From assembly GCA_964478165.1 (NCBI GenBank), contig CAYZGU010000039.1, positions 1 through 64,000 on the forward strand: 64,000 bases of DNA. The letters run 5' to 3'. Source of the DNA: CAYZGU01 sp964478165. GTDB taxonomy: Bacteria > Poribacteria > WGA-4E > JAJDTR01. A program made the position numbers and the translations under genes. The notes beneath the pieces were generated by a model, which did not search any database, was not told the origin of the DNA, and worked only from the letters and a program-made list of their open reading frames with translations. Positions 1 to 9,553 of the stretch are shown piece by piece (within the stretch, counting starts at the first letter, position 1; each line of letters begins with the position of its first letter).

Positions 1-120
1 TTTTTTTCTCTCCCCCCCCTCCTTTTTTCTCGCCCCCCCCCTTCCTCCCCCCACCTCCCCCCGCCCCCGGTTCCCCCCCCCTTGTCCATGGGCCCCACTC
101 CGGGCCCCCCCTCTCTTTAA
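1..120. repeat. C/T-rich low-complexity run at window start
   Basis: The first ~120 bases are almost entirely runs of C and T with a few G, unlike anything else in the window. No ORF or motif is readable here. It most likely reflects unreliable sequence at a contig end rather than biology. Because of it, nothing can be said about genes upstream of the first lipoprotein. Confidence 0.8.
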
Positions 121-199
121 CCACTTTAACAAGGCAGGTGAAATTCGCCAAAATGGGATAATAGTGAGCCTTTTTCTGAGGCGCTTCAAGGAGGAAATT

Positions 200-1222
200 G
201 TGTTAGTGCATCTGATTTGTGCTGCTGTGCCGCTTTTGCTCCTGCTCGGATGTAATGCTGGAGAGCCACAGTTAAATGTATTCTCGAGGGCTAACTACGT
301 AAGCGACGAGATTCGTTATGGATTCGAAGAAGAATTTGGTGTTCGAGGCGTCGTAGATACGTTCGCAAGTAATGAAGATCTCCTTGCTAAACTGCAGTCG
401 GGCGGGGCGGCATACGACATCGTGATGCCCTCTGATTTCATGGTAGCGGTCATGATAAAAAAAGGCTTGTTGGCAAGATTGAATCGCGGCAACATTCCCA
501 ATTTCAAGAACATCAGCTCCCAATTTCTGGGAAGATATTTCGATCCGAAAAACCTCTATTCTATACCATACACTTGGGGAACGGCAGGAATCGCGTATGA
601 TTCATCGAAGATAAATCCGCCACCCGACAGTTGGTCAGTTCTATGGGAGGAGAAATATAGGCGTAGATTTAGCATGCTTGACGATCAGCGTGAAGTCATT
701 GGTGTGGCTTTAAAGCTCTCGTCTGCTTCCGTGAATTCGACGAATCTTGCTGAATTGGCCTTGGCCAAACAGAAATTGATTAATCAAAAACCGCTTGTGA
801 AACTCTATCGGAGCGAGGCCGATGAGATTTTGAGTTCTGGGGATGTCGATATGGCTCACTGCTGGAGCGGTGACGCATTTCGAGCTGCAGCAAATCGGCC
901 GACGCTGAGGTATATCATTCCCAAAGAGGGATCTACGCAGTTTATCGACGCGGTTTGCATTTCAAAAACTGCGCCTCATAAGGCGCTTGCGGAACAATTT
1001 ATTGACTACTTACTCCGTCCCGAAATCAACGCGAAAATCACGAATTTCACCAAATATGGAACATGCGTCGCAAGCGCTCGTTATTATGTGTCAGAGAACC
1101 TGCGAGATGAACCTGGTATTTACCCGTCTGAGGAAGTTTTAAACAGGCTGGAATCGCTCATCGATATTGAGAATTTCACAGTCGCGTACAATCGAGCGTG
1201 GGAAGAGATTAAAGCAGAGTGA
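200..1222 (+). CDS. potD: Spermidine/putrescine-type ABC transporter substrate-binding lipoprotein
   Basis: Binding protein of the PotD/PotF family, expected to capture polyamines or a related solute in the periplasm for an ABC importer. The N-terminus is a hydrophobic signal peptide ending in the lipobox LLGC, so it should be a lipoprotein. The mature part shows PotD-like stretches: NVFSRANYVSDEI near the start, then YDIVMPSDFMV, IPYTWGTAGIAYD and AHCWSGDAF. About 340 aa, normal for the family. I chose GTG 200 because a full AAGGAGG Shine-Dalgarno sits 5 nt upstream; an in-frame GTG at 164 would add 12 residues. The permease and ATPase genes that normally accompany potD are not downstream and would have to lie upstream, where the window starts with low-complexity sequence. 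Substrate is inferred from family only. Confidence 0.85.
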   Translation: MLVHLICAAVPLLLLLGCNAGEPQLNVFSRANYVSDEIRYGFEEEFGVRGVVDTFASNEDLLAKLQSGGAAYDIVMPSDFMVAVMIKKGLLARLNRGNIPNFKNISSQFLGRYFDPKNLYSIPYTWGTAGIAYDSSKINPPPDSWSVLWEEKYRRRFSMLDDQREVIGVALKLSSASVNSTNLAELALAKQKLINQKPLVKLYRSEADEILSSGDVDMAHCWSGDAFRAAANRPTLRYIIPKEGSTQFIDAVCISKTAPHKALAEQFIDYLLRPEINAKITNFTKYGTCVASARYYVSENLRDEPGIYPSEEVLNRLESLIDIENFTVAYNRAWEEIKAE

Positions 1223-1318
1223 CAGTGGCAAGGCCTACTTCGGTCTATTTGTTTATGCTTCAGCTAGAGACGAGAACGAAATGTTTCTGTGTTATATTTC
1301 TGTATTATATAAGGTCAA

Positions 1319-2245
1319 ATGCAATACCAGATCTACTTTCGTATCAGTCGTGGCGGGATTGGTATTCCGTATAATCTGGCGCGGTTGGAGTTTCGAAGGT
1401 TGTTTGAGCGTTTCGGATTGGAGATTGCGCATGAGTCAATCGCTCGGCGGCGAATGCTTATTGAACTCAGTCTTGCCCCTACTGAGGTTGGATTGATTGC
1501 ATTGGGCCTTGGATATACTGAGGGCATCCTCCATTTGCGCACGGAATCATATCAGGGTGAAGCACTATCTGCGGTTGCATGTGGGCGTTGGTATCTTGGC
1601 TGGGTGCGCCGCCGAGACAAGAAGGTATTGCAAACGCAGGTATACATTCAAGATAATGAAGTGCTTCGAGCTCAAGCGCCTGATCGACGTGCCTTTAAGA
1701 TAGAACGGGACGGTGTGACACGTGTGGTCTTTGGGCACCATAATCGGCGCGCTGTTTCAGTCTTGGATGTGCGTTTTCTATACAATATTGCGGGGCCCGG
1801 AGCTGTTGATGTAATTCTGGACCCATTTGCTGGTTATGGCGGGATTGTTTTTGAGGGGGTTAGACGTGGACTCTCGGTCTTTGCGTCAGATTTGGATCAC
1901 AGTTTGTCGCCTGGTCTAGAGGCGATGGCGCCAACAAGATACTATGTTGCTGACGCTCGCTCGCTTCCGGTGGCCAAAGATTGTATTGACTTTATCATTA
2001 CGGAGCCGCCTTTTCGTTCCGCTTACCGTCACGCAGTAATCGATTCCATTCCGGAATTCCATCGTGTTCTGAAACCGGGAGGGCGAATCATTTTGCTCAT
2101 ATCCGCGGACGCCCGTGAAGAGATTTCTAGGTCGTTCCAACAGCTTGGGGCGGACGTACGGTTTCTCGGGGTAATCCCGAGAGGTGGCGGGTTGCAATGT
2201 CCAGTGCTGGAGATTGGATTTCCCAAATGTACTTCTACGCATTGA
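1319..2245 (+). CDS. Trm11-like RNA/DNA methyltransferase
   Basis: 308 aa SAM-dependent methyltransferase of the type that includes archaeal/eukaryal Trm11 (tRNA m2G) and related nucleic-acid methylases. Motif I is DPFAGYGG (residues 168-175), followed by an acidic SAM-binding loop (ASDLD, 189-193) and a DAR loop (212-214). The catalytic motif IV reads TEPPF (228-232) where DPPY or NPPY is usual, so Glu replaces the Asp/Asn. A post-motif LKPGGRIILL strand follows. The N-terminal ~140 residues look like a divergent THUMP-type substrate-binding region, but I cannot confirm this. ATG 1319 has an AAGG 5-8 nt upstream. It stands alone, about 100 bp after the binding protein. Substrate (tRNA or other) is unknown. 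Confidence 0.7.
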   Translation: MQYQIYFRISRGGIGIPYNLARLEFRRLFERFGLEIAHESIARRRMLIELSLAPTEVGLIALGLGYTEGILHLRTESYQGEALSAVACGRWYLGWVRRRDKKVLQTQVYIQDNEVLRAQAPDRRAFKIERDGVTRVVFGHHNRRAVSVLDVRFLYNIAGPGAVDVILDPFAGYGGIVFEGVRRGLSVFASDLDHSLSPGLEAMAPTRYYVADARSLPVAKDCIDFIITEPPFRSAYRHAVIDSIPEFHRVLKPGGRIILLISADAREEISRSFQQLGADVRFLGVIPRGGGLQCPVLEIGFPKCTSTH

Positions 2246-2599
2246 TGTTACTCAAAAGATTTTACTCAAAATCCTTAATCCCCATTATGCCTGTGCGACG
2301 GCACATTTTCGGGTAAGTAGGGACAGGACAACGATTGGCGTTGTGAAGACGATTTTCCAAGCAGTCGACAGTAATTCACTCCCAATCTTGTCAGGCATGG
2401 CATTTTTATTGTCAACTCTGGTTTATCGTTAAAAATAGCGATTGACATAAAAATAGCAGTCTGATATAATGATCCTTGTGTTTGGCCGCGCTGTGGTTAC
2501 TACAGATGTGTTTTTTAAAGTCTGTGTATTTTTTTTGAACGCTTCTAGCATAGGTAGTGTCTAAATATACGGATCGGGCAGTTTAGGGGGAATTTGCTT
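2246..2599 (+). other. Intergenic leader of the sigma-factor operon
   Basis: About 350 bp without a convincing gene. It carries a perfect consensus sigma-70 promoter (listed separately) that should give a leader of roughly 120 nt before the sigma factor. No riboswitch or tRNA was recognised in it. Confidence 0.6.
2442..2470 (+). promoter_or_regulatory. Perfect sigma-70 promoter for sigma/anti-sigma/TPR operon
   Basis: TTGACA at 2442-2447, a 17-bp spacer, and TATAAT at 2465-2470 match the housekeeping consensus at all 12 positions. Predicted transcription start is near 2477. It points at the ECF sigma factor at 2600, so that operon probably has vegetative transcription rather than (or besides) autoregulation by its own sigma factor. 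Confidence 0.85.
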
Positions 2600-3253
2600 T
2601 TGGAACGGGTGGAAGCACTGCTCATAAACGATTTTATTAAGGGGGATTCATCCGCATTCGCGTCCTTAGTTGAGAATTACAAGGACCTGGTGTACCGGCT
2701 CGCGGTTCAGATTACGAAGAATCATGAAGATGCTAACGATGTCATGCAGGAGACATTTTTAAGCGTATACAAGTCAATTGGACGCTTCCGAAAAGAGTCA
2801 GCTTTCGAAACATGGCTCTATCGGATTGTTGTGAATCAGGCGTTGAATGTGGTTAAACGTCGAAATCGACGCCGCGAATCCTCTCTTTCGCTTAGTAATG
2901 AATATGACGTACATGTAGATTTTCGGAGGGGCGGGGATTCAGTCGATGGTCCTGACTTGGATGTTGAAAAGAAAGAACTGCAAAAATGGGTAACTCGTGC
3001 TGTAGATAGTTTGCCGGTTAAGCATCGAACGGTTGTTATTCTGCACGAGTTCGAAGGATTAACCCATTCCCAGATTGCGTCAGTTCTAAACTGTTCAGTG
3101 GGCACAGTTCGCTCTCGTTTGCACTATGCACGTCGCAAGCTGCGAAACCTTCTGAAACCCTATGTTAAAGGCATTGATGTCCCACGTGTAAAAGATCGAG
3201 GCAAGAAAACAGATGAAACCTCAGTGCCGCTCTATTCAACACTGCTTTTCTGA
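2600..3253 (+). CDS. ECF-type RNA polymerase sigma factor
   Basis: Extracytoplasmic-function sigma factor that should direct RNA polymerase to a dedicated promoter set. Region 2 spans about residues 8-85, with the core-binding stretch YKDLVYRLA, the DANDVMQETFLSVYKS helix and the WLYRIVVNQA segment. Region 4 covers about residues 130-185, ending in the helix-turn-helix LTHSQIASVLNCSVGTVRSRLHYAR split over two helices. Regions 1 and 3 are absent, as usual for ECF factors. TTG 2600 is preferred because the GGGGG purine run at 2586-2590 lies 9 nt upstream; an in-frame TTG at 2594 would be too close. The 3' end overlaps the anti-sigma gene by 41 nt, implying translational coupling. Confidence 0.9.
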   Translation: MERVEALLINDFIKGDSSAFASLVENYKDLVYRLAVQITKNHEDANDVMQETFLSVYKSIGRFRKESAFETWLYRIVVNQALNVVKRRNRRRESSLSLSNEYDVHVDFRRGGDSVDGPDLDVEKKELQKWVTRAVDSLPVKHRTVVILHEFEGLTHSQIASVLNCSVGTVRSRLHYARRKLRNLLKPYVKGIDVPRVKDRGKKTDETSVPLYSTLLF

Positions 3254-4145
3254 TTATATCGACCGTGCACTCTCGGCACGGCAGAGTGAAAATGTGGCTG
3301 CGCACTTGCGGGCGTGTTGTATGTGTCAGCAGGAATTTGATTCCTTACGCCGCACCACAGGCTTGTTGAACTACTATGTTGAGCCAGAGTGCCCGGATGG
3401 TTATCATGAGCGATTCTGGCGAGAATTTCAGTGTAGAATTGAACAGGCGGATTCAGCCTCGGCATGGTCGGGTGTAGACGGGCTCTGCCAGAGCGTGCAA
3501 GATTTCTTTAAGAGGATGTCTTATCTCTTTGATACCCTTTCTGCCGGGTGCAGTTCTGTGGTCCCTGTGTGGAGAAGACTTGTCCCACTCTCGATGATGA
3601 TACTTGGTATCTTTGTTGCGTTCCAGGTGATTTATCTTCCTGAGAAGAGGGAATGGACGGTAGAGGACCAATTGCAGAGTCCCTTGAAGGCATCTTCAGT
3701 TCAGTTAGTAAAAACTCCGAACAATCGCGAATTAGTCGCTAGGCGTGACAGAGTTATTTTGCTTCCACAAGTGTTATTTCAAAAGGATGGGTATGGTTTG
3801 CGCAAGGAGAGCTACCGGTTTGGCACTATCGAAGTTGCGAGGCAAGATGCGAGGCAAGAGTGGGGTAATTTCAGTCGTTTTAGTTTCGCTGACAACAGAG
3901 AAATGATTCGTGAACTTGCGGCTGAAGGTGATGTGTTTCGTGACATGCTTGCGTTTGCACAGTTGTCGGTTCCAGGTTCAGCTCTTCCATCACATGATTT
4001 CTCCGGTCTGGTTGGGATTAATTCTCCGTTCCCTGATAAGTTTGAAAGAGAGGGCCCTCAATTGAATTCGTTTGTTGGCGTGTTGGAGAATGTAGCCGTA
4101 CGTGATTTGTCGCTTGCGGAAGTCTACGATTCTGTTAAGCTCTGA
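3213..4145 (+). CDS. Zinc-finger (zf-HC2/ZAS) transmembrane anti-sigma factor
   Basis: 310 aa partner of the upstream sigma factor. The N-terminus carries the anti-sigma zinc-binding pattern H31-x3-C35-x2-C38, preceded by Cys5 and Cys11 and by the DYIDRALSARQSENVAAHL helix. A single hydrophobic segment at about residues 123-142 should cross the inner membrane, leaving a C-terminal ~165-residue periplasmic domain with no recognised fold. The overlap with the sigma gene and the topology fit a membrane anti-sigma factor that holds the sigma factor until a periplasmic signal releases it. Its signal is unknown. The following giant TPR protein, 64 nt downstream, could be the sensor partner or target; that is inference. 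Confidence 0.85.
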   Translation: MKPQCRSIQHCFSDYIDRALSARQSENVAAHLRACCMCQQEFDSLRRTTGLLNYYVEPECPDGYHERFWREFQCRIEQADSASAWSGVDGLCQSVQDFFKRMSYLFDTLSAGCSSVVPVWRRLVPLSMMILGIFVAFQVIYLPEKREWTVEDQLQSPLKASSVQLVKTPNNRELVARRDRVILLPQVLFQKDGYGLRKESYRFGTIEVARQDARQEWGNFSRFSFADNREMIRELAAEGDVFRDMLAFAQLSVPGSALPSHDFSGLVGINSPFPDKFEREGPQLNSFVGVLENVAVRDLSLAEVYDSVKL

Positions 4146-4209
4146 ACCTATTGTTGTGAAGACATTTTTGAAGGATTGACCTACTACAAAAACCCAAAAG
4201 GAGATTATA

Positions 4210-7200
4210 ATGGATCCGAAATTGTTAGGCGTGCTTAGCGGGATTGCTCTTGTTGCTGTTCTGCTTTGGCCTTCTGGTAGTTCCAAGAAAGTTGAGCGAC
4301 TGTACAATGAAGGTGAACAACTTTATGGTCAGGCTGAGTATGAACAGGCCATTACCATGTATACAAGTGCGCTTGAAGAATCAAAGAAATGGGGGGTCAA
4401 GACCGAGGTCATCGATAAAGATTTTCCCACGCTGGCCAAATACAAGATTGCTGTTAGCTATTCGAAGTTGGCCGAACATTCCGGAGATGTCAACTTTTAC
4501 GATAGTGCCCTCGAGAACATTGAAGAAGTAGCCCCAACTGCGACTGTGGCAAAGCACCAGGAAGGGTTAACCTACCTCTGGGGCCATGTGCTCTACAAAC
4601 AAGAGAAATTTGAACTTGCAGAGCCCAAATTTCACGCTCTGATTAACAACTTCCCCAATAGTCTTTTCGTTGAAAACGCTTGGTACGCAGTTGGGCAGCT
4701 GAATTATAAGCTGGAAAACTATGAGGATTCGCGGTCTGCGTTCAAGCATGTTGTTGATGAGTTCCCGAATTCGGACTTCCGAGATGATGCCCAGCACCTC
4801 ATTGCACAAGGCTTCCTCAACGAGAAGAATTACGAACAGGCTTCTTCTGAATTCGACAAGCTCGCAACCGAAGAGTACAAGAATTATGTGGACCTCCAAG
4901 CCGAAGCAATGTATAAAGCGGCATACTGTATGAACCAGCTTGGTCGTGACGATGACGCGATTGGTCGATATACCAACTTTATAACTAAATTCCCCAACAG
5001 CCAATACGTAACAGCTGCATATTTTGACCAGGGTGCTATATACTCCAAACAGAAGGATTATGAAAATGCTCGCGTAAACTATGAACTGGCGTTGCAAAAC
5101 ACCCAAGACCGCTCGTTACAAGCTGAGATTAAATCTGCAATCGGTCGAACATACTATGACCAAGAAGACTATGAGAATGCGGTTGTAGCCTATAAGGAAC
5201 TTCTTGACGAGTATCCAGAAAGTGAGTTTGTTGCCGAATCAAGACTCGGTATTGCGGATAGTTACTTCAAATTGGAAAATTGGAGCGAAGCTGCTGCGGG
5301 GTATGAACTGGTCATCGAAGAGCATCCCGATGAGAGCGATTTCATTCCTTATTCTTCCTATCAAATTGGTGAGGCATTCTACAAAATGGGCTCCAATTTA
5401 ATGGAAAGTGGGGAAGAGGAACAGGGTGTATTAAATCTAGAAACTGCCTTACGGTGGTATCAGAAAACAATAGACGATTATCCTACCGATCCAGTCACTC
5501 CGCACGCGCTATACGGCGCGATTTGGGCATTGAACGACCTCGATCGAAAGGAAGAACTGGAGACAGTTGCCCGCCGGTTCATTGAAGAGAACCGTGCCGA
5601 TCCAGAATTTGACATCTTAGCAGCAGAAGTTCAGCTAAAGTTCGCCGATATCAAGTTCAACGATTTCAAGGAGTATGAAGCCGCTGCTGAGGAATACGCG
5701 CGGCTGTGGACCTATCCCCCACTTCCTAAGTTCCACCTGATTAAGCTGATAGGCAAGTTCCAGGAAGGCAGATCTTATTATGAAGCAGCGACACCAGCAG
5801 GGTTTCGCGAGGGCGATGTCACAGAAGGTGTCGAATTTAGGACAGATCTCTTGCAAAAATCTGTCAAAGCTTACGAAGACGCAGTAAATACATTCAATTC
5901 TCGCGTCTTTATGATAGGCGTAGAGGATGGGCGCTATGATGATTTTCCCGAACGGGGTGAGCAGGTTGAGGCTTGTTCCATGAATCAGGCCTTGGCCTAC
6001 GAGAAACTCAACGATTGGGGTAAAGCGCGAGAGCTTTATGCCAGTATCCCGGATTCGAGTGTGAATTTTGAGCAGGCGCGGTTGCTCATCGCGCAGAGCT
6101 ACGTTAAAGAGGGAAATCCGAGCGAAGCTATCAATACATATAATTCAATCATGGAGCTTCTGAGCCCGGACAATCGCTCTCTCGCCGAGATTAAGCTCGC
6201 GGACCTGCTACGCGCTGAAGAACGTTTTGCTGAAGCAGCGACGCAGTATAGGAATGTCATTGCCAGCAATCCGTCGGGAGAATATGCGGACGATGCACAG
6301 TATCTCGTTGGACTCTGTTATTACAAGGCCGCTGCGGACGATTCTGCACTTCTAGACGACTCAGTTGCTGCTTTCGAAGAGATGATTGCTGAATATGGGG
6401 ATAGCCCAAACGCAATCGAGGCTTACTATGGGCTTGCTCTTGCGTACAGAGACATCGCAATCAGGCGAGGTGACGAATCGCAATGGCCAAATGTGTTGTC
6501 GACTGTGGATCGGGCAAACGCAAAGTATGCCGATAGTGAAGATTTATTGATTCGAAAAACGCTCGGGCATATCGACTTGGTCAAAGCCACGGCGATAGAA
6601 AAGCAGGGCCTTGAGTCGGACGAGCAGATGGAGGATTTGGTTGTCAGTTTAAGGCGCATTGTGAATAATGACGTAGCTCCGGCAGATGCTCGAACACGGG
6701 CACAGTTGAAGATTGGACATCTCTACTATGGTGCGGCGAAGTTTGATAAGGCGCTAACTGAATATCAGACTTTTGTGCAGCTTTTCCCTGATGGTGGCGA
6801 GCTTGTGATTAATGCCTTATACCAAGCTGCGGTTTGTTACTACCAGCAGGCGGAGGCTTCGGCAGACGAGAGCACCAAACAGCTCGCCTATCAGAATGCC
6901 GCAAGTATGGCGTCCAAGGTGATTTCCAGAAGCTCAGAAGTCAACGATTTGATTAGTGCTTCATATACATTGGGCCTAGCGCGATTGGGAACTAATGACA
7001 GCAAGGGCGCGGTTGAGGCCTTCCGGCAAACCACTTCCTACGAGGGACAGACCGAGGATGAGGCGCGTCAAAATCTTATATCTCAAGCTCATTCCCGTCT
7101 TGCCGAATTGAATACCGCGATTGGTGATTACTCTGCTGCGGTCCAAGAATATCGGTACATCATTGAACATTCGGATGATGCGGATCTAAAGGGCCGGTCA

Positions 7201-8904
7201 TATTTTGCAATGTCGTATGTACTTGACGAGCAACTGAAACAGTACGACGACGCTCTGTTAGGCTACCAGAATGCAATTCAGCTGGCGAAAGATCCTATTG
7301 TTAGAGCGCAGTCATATTACCGTTCAGGTCTGATTTATCAGGAAGATTTAAGCGAGGCGGATAAAGCGGTTGATATGTATGAGATTCTTGTTCGAGAATT
7401 TTCTGCCTCGAGTGATACTAGTATTAACGCGATGGTGGCAGACGCTGGATTGCGAAAATCCGATCTTTATGCAAAACTTGGGCGTTTGGATGATGCTCTT
7501 ACTGATGCTCTTGCAACATTGGAAAGAACATTTGCAACGCCCAGTTCAACGATGTCACAAAAGGTGTCAGCACAATATAACCTCGGTTTCCTATACTTCG
7601 ACAAGGCTCAAAGCGTGTTCTCGAATACGCCAGGCACAGATTTACAGCCGTATATCGATGCAAGTCGTCAATCGGCAAATGCATACTTCGCAGTCGGCGA
7701 GGCTGCCCAGCCTATTCAACAGGCGGACAAAACTACGGTGATTCCATACGTTCAAAACTCGTTGTTTCAAGCTGGTCAAATTTTCTACTCACTTGGTTCA
7801 GGAATCAAACTTCCAGATGATCTACACGCTGCACTTCCTCCGCTGAAGCAGTTCGTAGAGTATGCGGACAAGGGAATCTTTCCGGCATCTGTGGATTTGA
7901 CCCAGAACATTGAGACATCATTGACCTACGTCGGTTCTGCGTATTTTGAATTGGGACGTCTTCAACTTGGTATTGATAGTGAACTTTCCCAGGCAGCAGT
8001 TGATTTCTTCCTGCAAGCGGGTGAGACGTTCAAAAATCTCGTTGGCCGTTTTCCGAATGCTAAGGATGCTCCACTCTGGCAGTATCAGGCGGGAGAATCC
8101 TATTTTGCGGCGCAGCAATACAAGACGGCAATTGATGAATACCACAAAGTGAGGTCGATCGACTCACAGCATCAGAGTGCCCCTGAATCGCTCTATGCGG
8201 TTGCTACGTGTTATCAATTCCTTGCTGAAGATGCGGAGCAGGCGAATGACATGACCGCTCAGGAAGACTGGCATTCGAAGTTGTATGAAGCGAACCAAAT
8301 TCTCGCGGACAACTATCCTAGCAGTGCTTATACAGCGGATGCCCTTATTAATTTGGGTAATAAGTACTTCAACGGCGGGTCTTCGCAGGAGATCGATAAA
8401 GAGGAGCGTATTCGTCTCTACCAAATGGCGATTGAAAAATATCAACAGGCTATCGATTCTCCGGGTATTAGTGTGGCATCTAAGAGCACTGCGCGCAGTT
8501 ATCTGAAGGACACATCAGTGTCGCTTGCTGCTGATGTGTATATCCAGGTGACCGGTAACCTGGATCGCGCGAAAGCGGCGGACAAAGACTTACAGAAAGC
8601 GGCGATTGAAAGCGTTATTGTAGAATACCAAGGGATTGTCAAGGAGTTCCCTGATACCAAATATGCGGATCTCAGTTTAGTTCAGATTGGCGAGGGATAT
8701 ATGGTTTTGGCGGAGCGGGAGGACAAGTATTATAATGATGCTCTTGATTTCTTTGATAGACTTTGGGGCAAGTATGCAACTGAGCCGCCTGTGGATACGC
8801 AGGTTAACCGCGCGTTGACCTATTCACAAAGCCAGGTCGCGACTATTACTTCCTATATGGAAGCGAACGACGTTCACAGGCGTACAAGTCGGGGAACTGA
8901 ATAA
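4210..8904 (+). CDS. Giant tetratricopeptide-repeat protein with N-terminal membrane anchor
   Basis: 1564 aa made almost wholly of TPR units with the BamD/YbgF-like spacing (A..Y..G..Y....Y..A...Y....P.S), for example around residues 90-130, 150-200, 230-300 and repeatedly to the C-terminus. A hydrophobic stretch at residues 4-21 (LGVLSGIALVAVLLW) with no clear cleavage site should anchor it in the inner membrane facing the periplasm. TPR solenoids of this size act as protein-binding scaffolds; no catalytic domain is visible. AAGGAG at 4197-4202 sits 7 nt before ATG 4210. It is the third gene of the sigma/anti-sigma operon. Acidic composition and continuous reading frame argue for an intact functional gene. 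Specific role unknown. Confidence 0.88.
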   Translation: MDPKLLGVLSGIALVAVLLWPSGSSKKVERLYNEGEQLYGQAEYEQAITMYTSALEESKKWGVKTEVIDKDFPTLAKYKIAVSYSKLAEHSGDVNFYDSALENIEEVAPTATVAKHQEGLTYLWGHVLYKQEKFELAEPKFHALINNFPNSLFVENAWYAVGQLNYKLENYEDSRSAFKHVVDEFPNSDFRDDAQHLIAQGFLNEKNYEQASSEFDKLATEEYKNYVDLQAEAMYKAAYCMNQLGRDDDAIGRYTNFITKFPNSQYVTAAYFDQGAIYSKQKDYENARVNYELALQNTQDRSLQAEIKSAIGRTYYDQEDYENAVVAYKELLDEYPESEFVAESRLGIADSYFKLENWSEAAAGYELVIEEHPDESDFIPYSSYQIGEAFYKMGSNLMESGEEEQGVLNLETALRWYQKTIDDYPTDPVTPHALYGAIWALNDLDRKEELETVARRFIEENRADPEFDILAAEVQLKFADIKFNDFKEYEAAAEEYARLWTYPPLPKFHLIKLIGKFQEGRSYYEAATPAGFREGDVTEGVEFRTDLLQKSVKAYEDAVNTFNSRVFMIGVEDGRYDDFPERGEQVEACSMNQALAYEKLNDWGKARELYASIPDSSVNFEQARLLIAQSYVKEGNPSEAINTYNSIMELLSPDNRSLAEIKLADLLRAEERFAEAATQYRNVIASNPSGEYADDAQYLVGLCYYKAAADDSALLDDSVAAFEEMIAEYGDSPNAIEAYYGLALAYRDIAIRRGDESQWPNVLSTVDRANAKYADSEDLLIRKTLGHIDLVKATAIEKQGLESDEQMEDLVVSLRRIVNNDVAPADARTRAQLKIGHLYYGAAKFDKALTEYQTFVQLFPDGGELVINALYQAAVCYYQQAEASADESTKQLAYQNAASMASKVISRSSEVNDLISASYTLGLARLGTNDSKGAVEAFRQTTSYEGQTEDEARQNLISQAHSRLAELNTAIGDYSAAVQEYRYIIEHSDDADLKGRSYFAMSYVLDEQLKQYDDALLGYQNAIQLAKDPIVRAQSYYRSGLIYQEDLSEADKAVDMYEILVREFSASSDTSINAMVADAGLRKSDLYAKLGRLDDALTDALATLERTFATPSSTMSQKVSAQYNLGFLYFDKAQSVFSNTPGTDLQPYIDASRQSANAYFAVGEAAQPIQQADKTTVIPYVQNSLFQAGQIFYSLGSGIKLPDDLHAALPPLKQFVEYADKGIFPASVDLTQNIETSLTYVGSAYFELGRLQLGIDSELSQAAVDFFLQAGETFKNLVGRFPNAKDAPLWQYQAGESYFAAQQYKTAIDEYHKVRSIDSQHQSAPESLYAVATCYQFLAEDAEQANDMTAQEDWHSKLYEANQILADNYPSSAYTADALINLGNKYFNGGSSQEIDKEERIRLYQMAIEKYQQAIDSPGISVASKSTARSYLKDTSVSLAADVYIQVTGNLDRAKAADKDLQKAAIESVIVEYQGIVKEFPDTKYADLSLVQIGEGYMVLAEREDKYYNDALDFFDRLWGKYATEPPVDTQVNRALTYSQSQVATITSYMEANDVHRRTSRGTE

Positions 8905-9553
8905 GTCCCTTGGTTTTCATGTCGTTGAGATTACGCGATGCTAGAGCTAGGTCTGGCATGCAGCTCCTGCTGTTGGGTCAGTTTCAGTCGTCGCGTTATT
9001 TTCTCGCCGCTTATTAAACGTGTGATTAGCCATCTAGAAGGTGCGTATTGGCGCGCGTGTGTGGATTTTCAGTGGCATAGGCCACAGTTCCAGTCTACTT
9101 TCATCTTGGGGTGGGGGCCGGTCTTGGAGTCCATTTGATAGAAACGTGGGTGTCGTTGTATCTTGCTTTTGCTGCGCTGGTGCGTGTGCGGCGAAGCAAC
9201 GTGATTTGTCGCGGAATGGACAAAGGGAATCCAGCGGGGCGTTTTACTAAAACCGTTGGAGCGAAAACATTTTACCTGATGGGACGATGCTTATCCCTTG
9301 GTGAGGTTGACGTGTCAGCCATTATATTTTACGTGCTATGCTGTCTGTGGACTTTTTGATGTGCTGGGCTCACTACAGGTGGCCTACGTGCACATAAGCA
9401 TATTGGTGGGTGAGTGGCTAGATTTCGCATGGATGCATGGATAGGGAGCGGTGCTACCGATATTGCCGGGAGCCTGTCTGTTGCTGAAATCTGAGAGTGA
9501 CTTAATTGGTGTGAGATTTCGGCGGGCTTGTCTATGATTTTCAGGCCTGAGAC
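8905..9553. other. Gene-free stretch between convergent genes
   Basis: About 650 bp between the plus-strand TPR gene and the minus-strand TGT-ArcS gene. Short overlapping ORFs exist but have no recognisable protein features. No terminator hairpin with a T-tract was found. Confidence 0.5.

Noticed and set aside
4567..5106. 179-aa minus-strand ORF within the TPR gene
   Set aside because: Antisense shadow of repetitive TPR codons.
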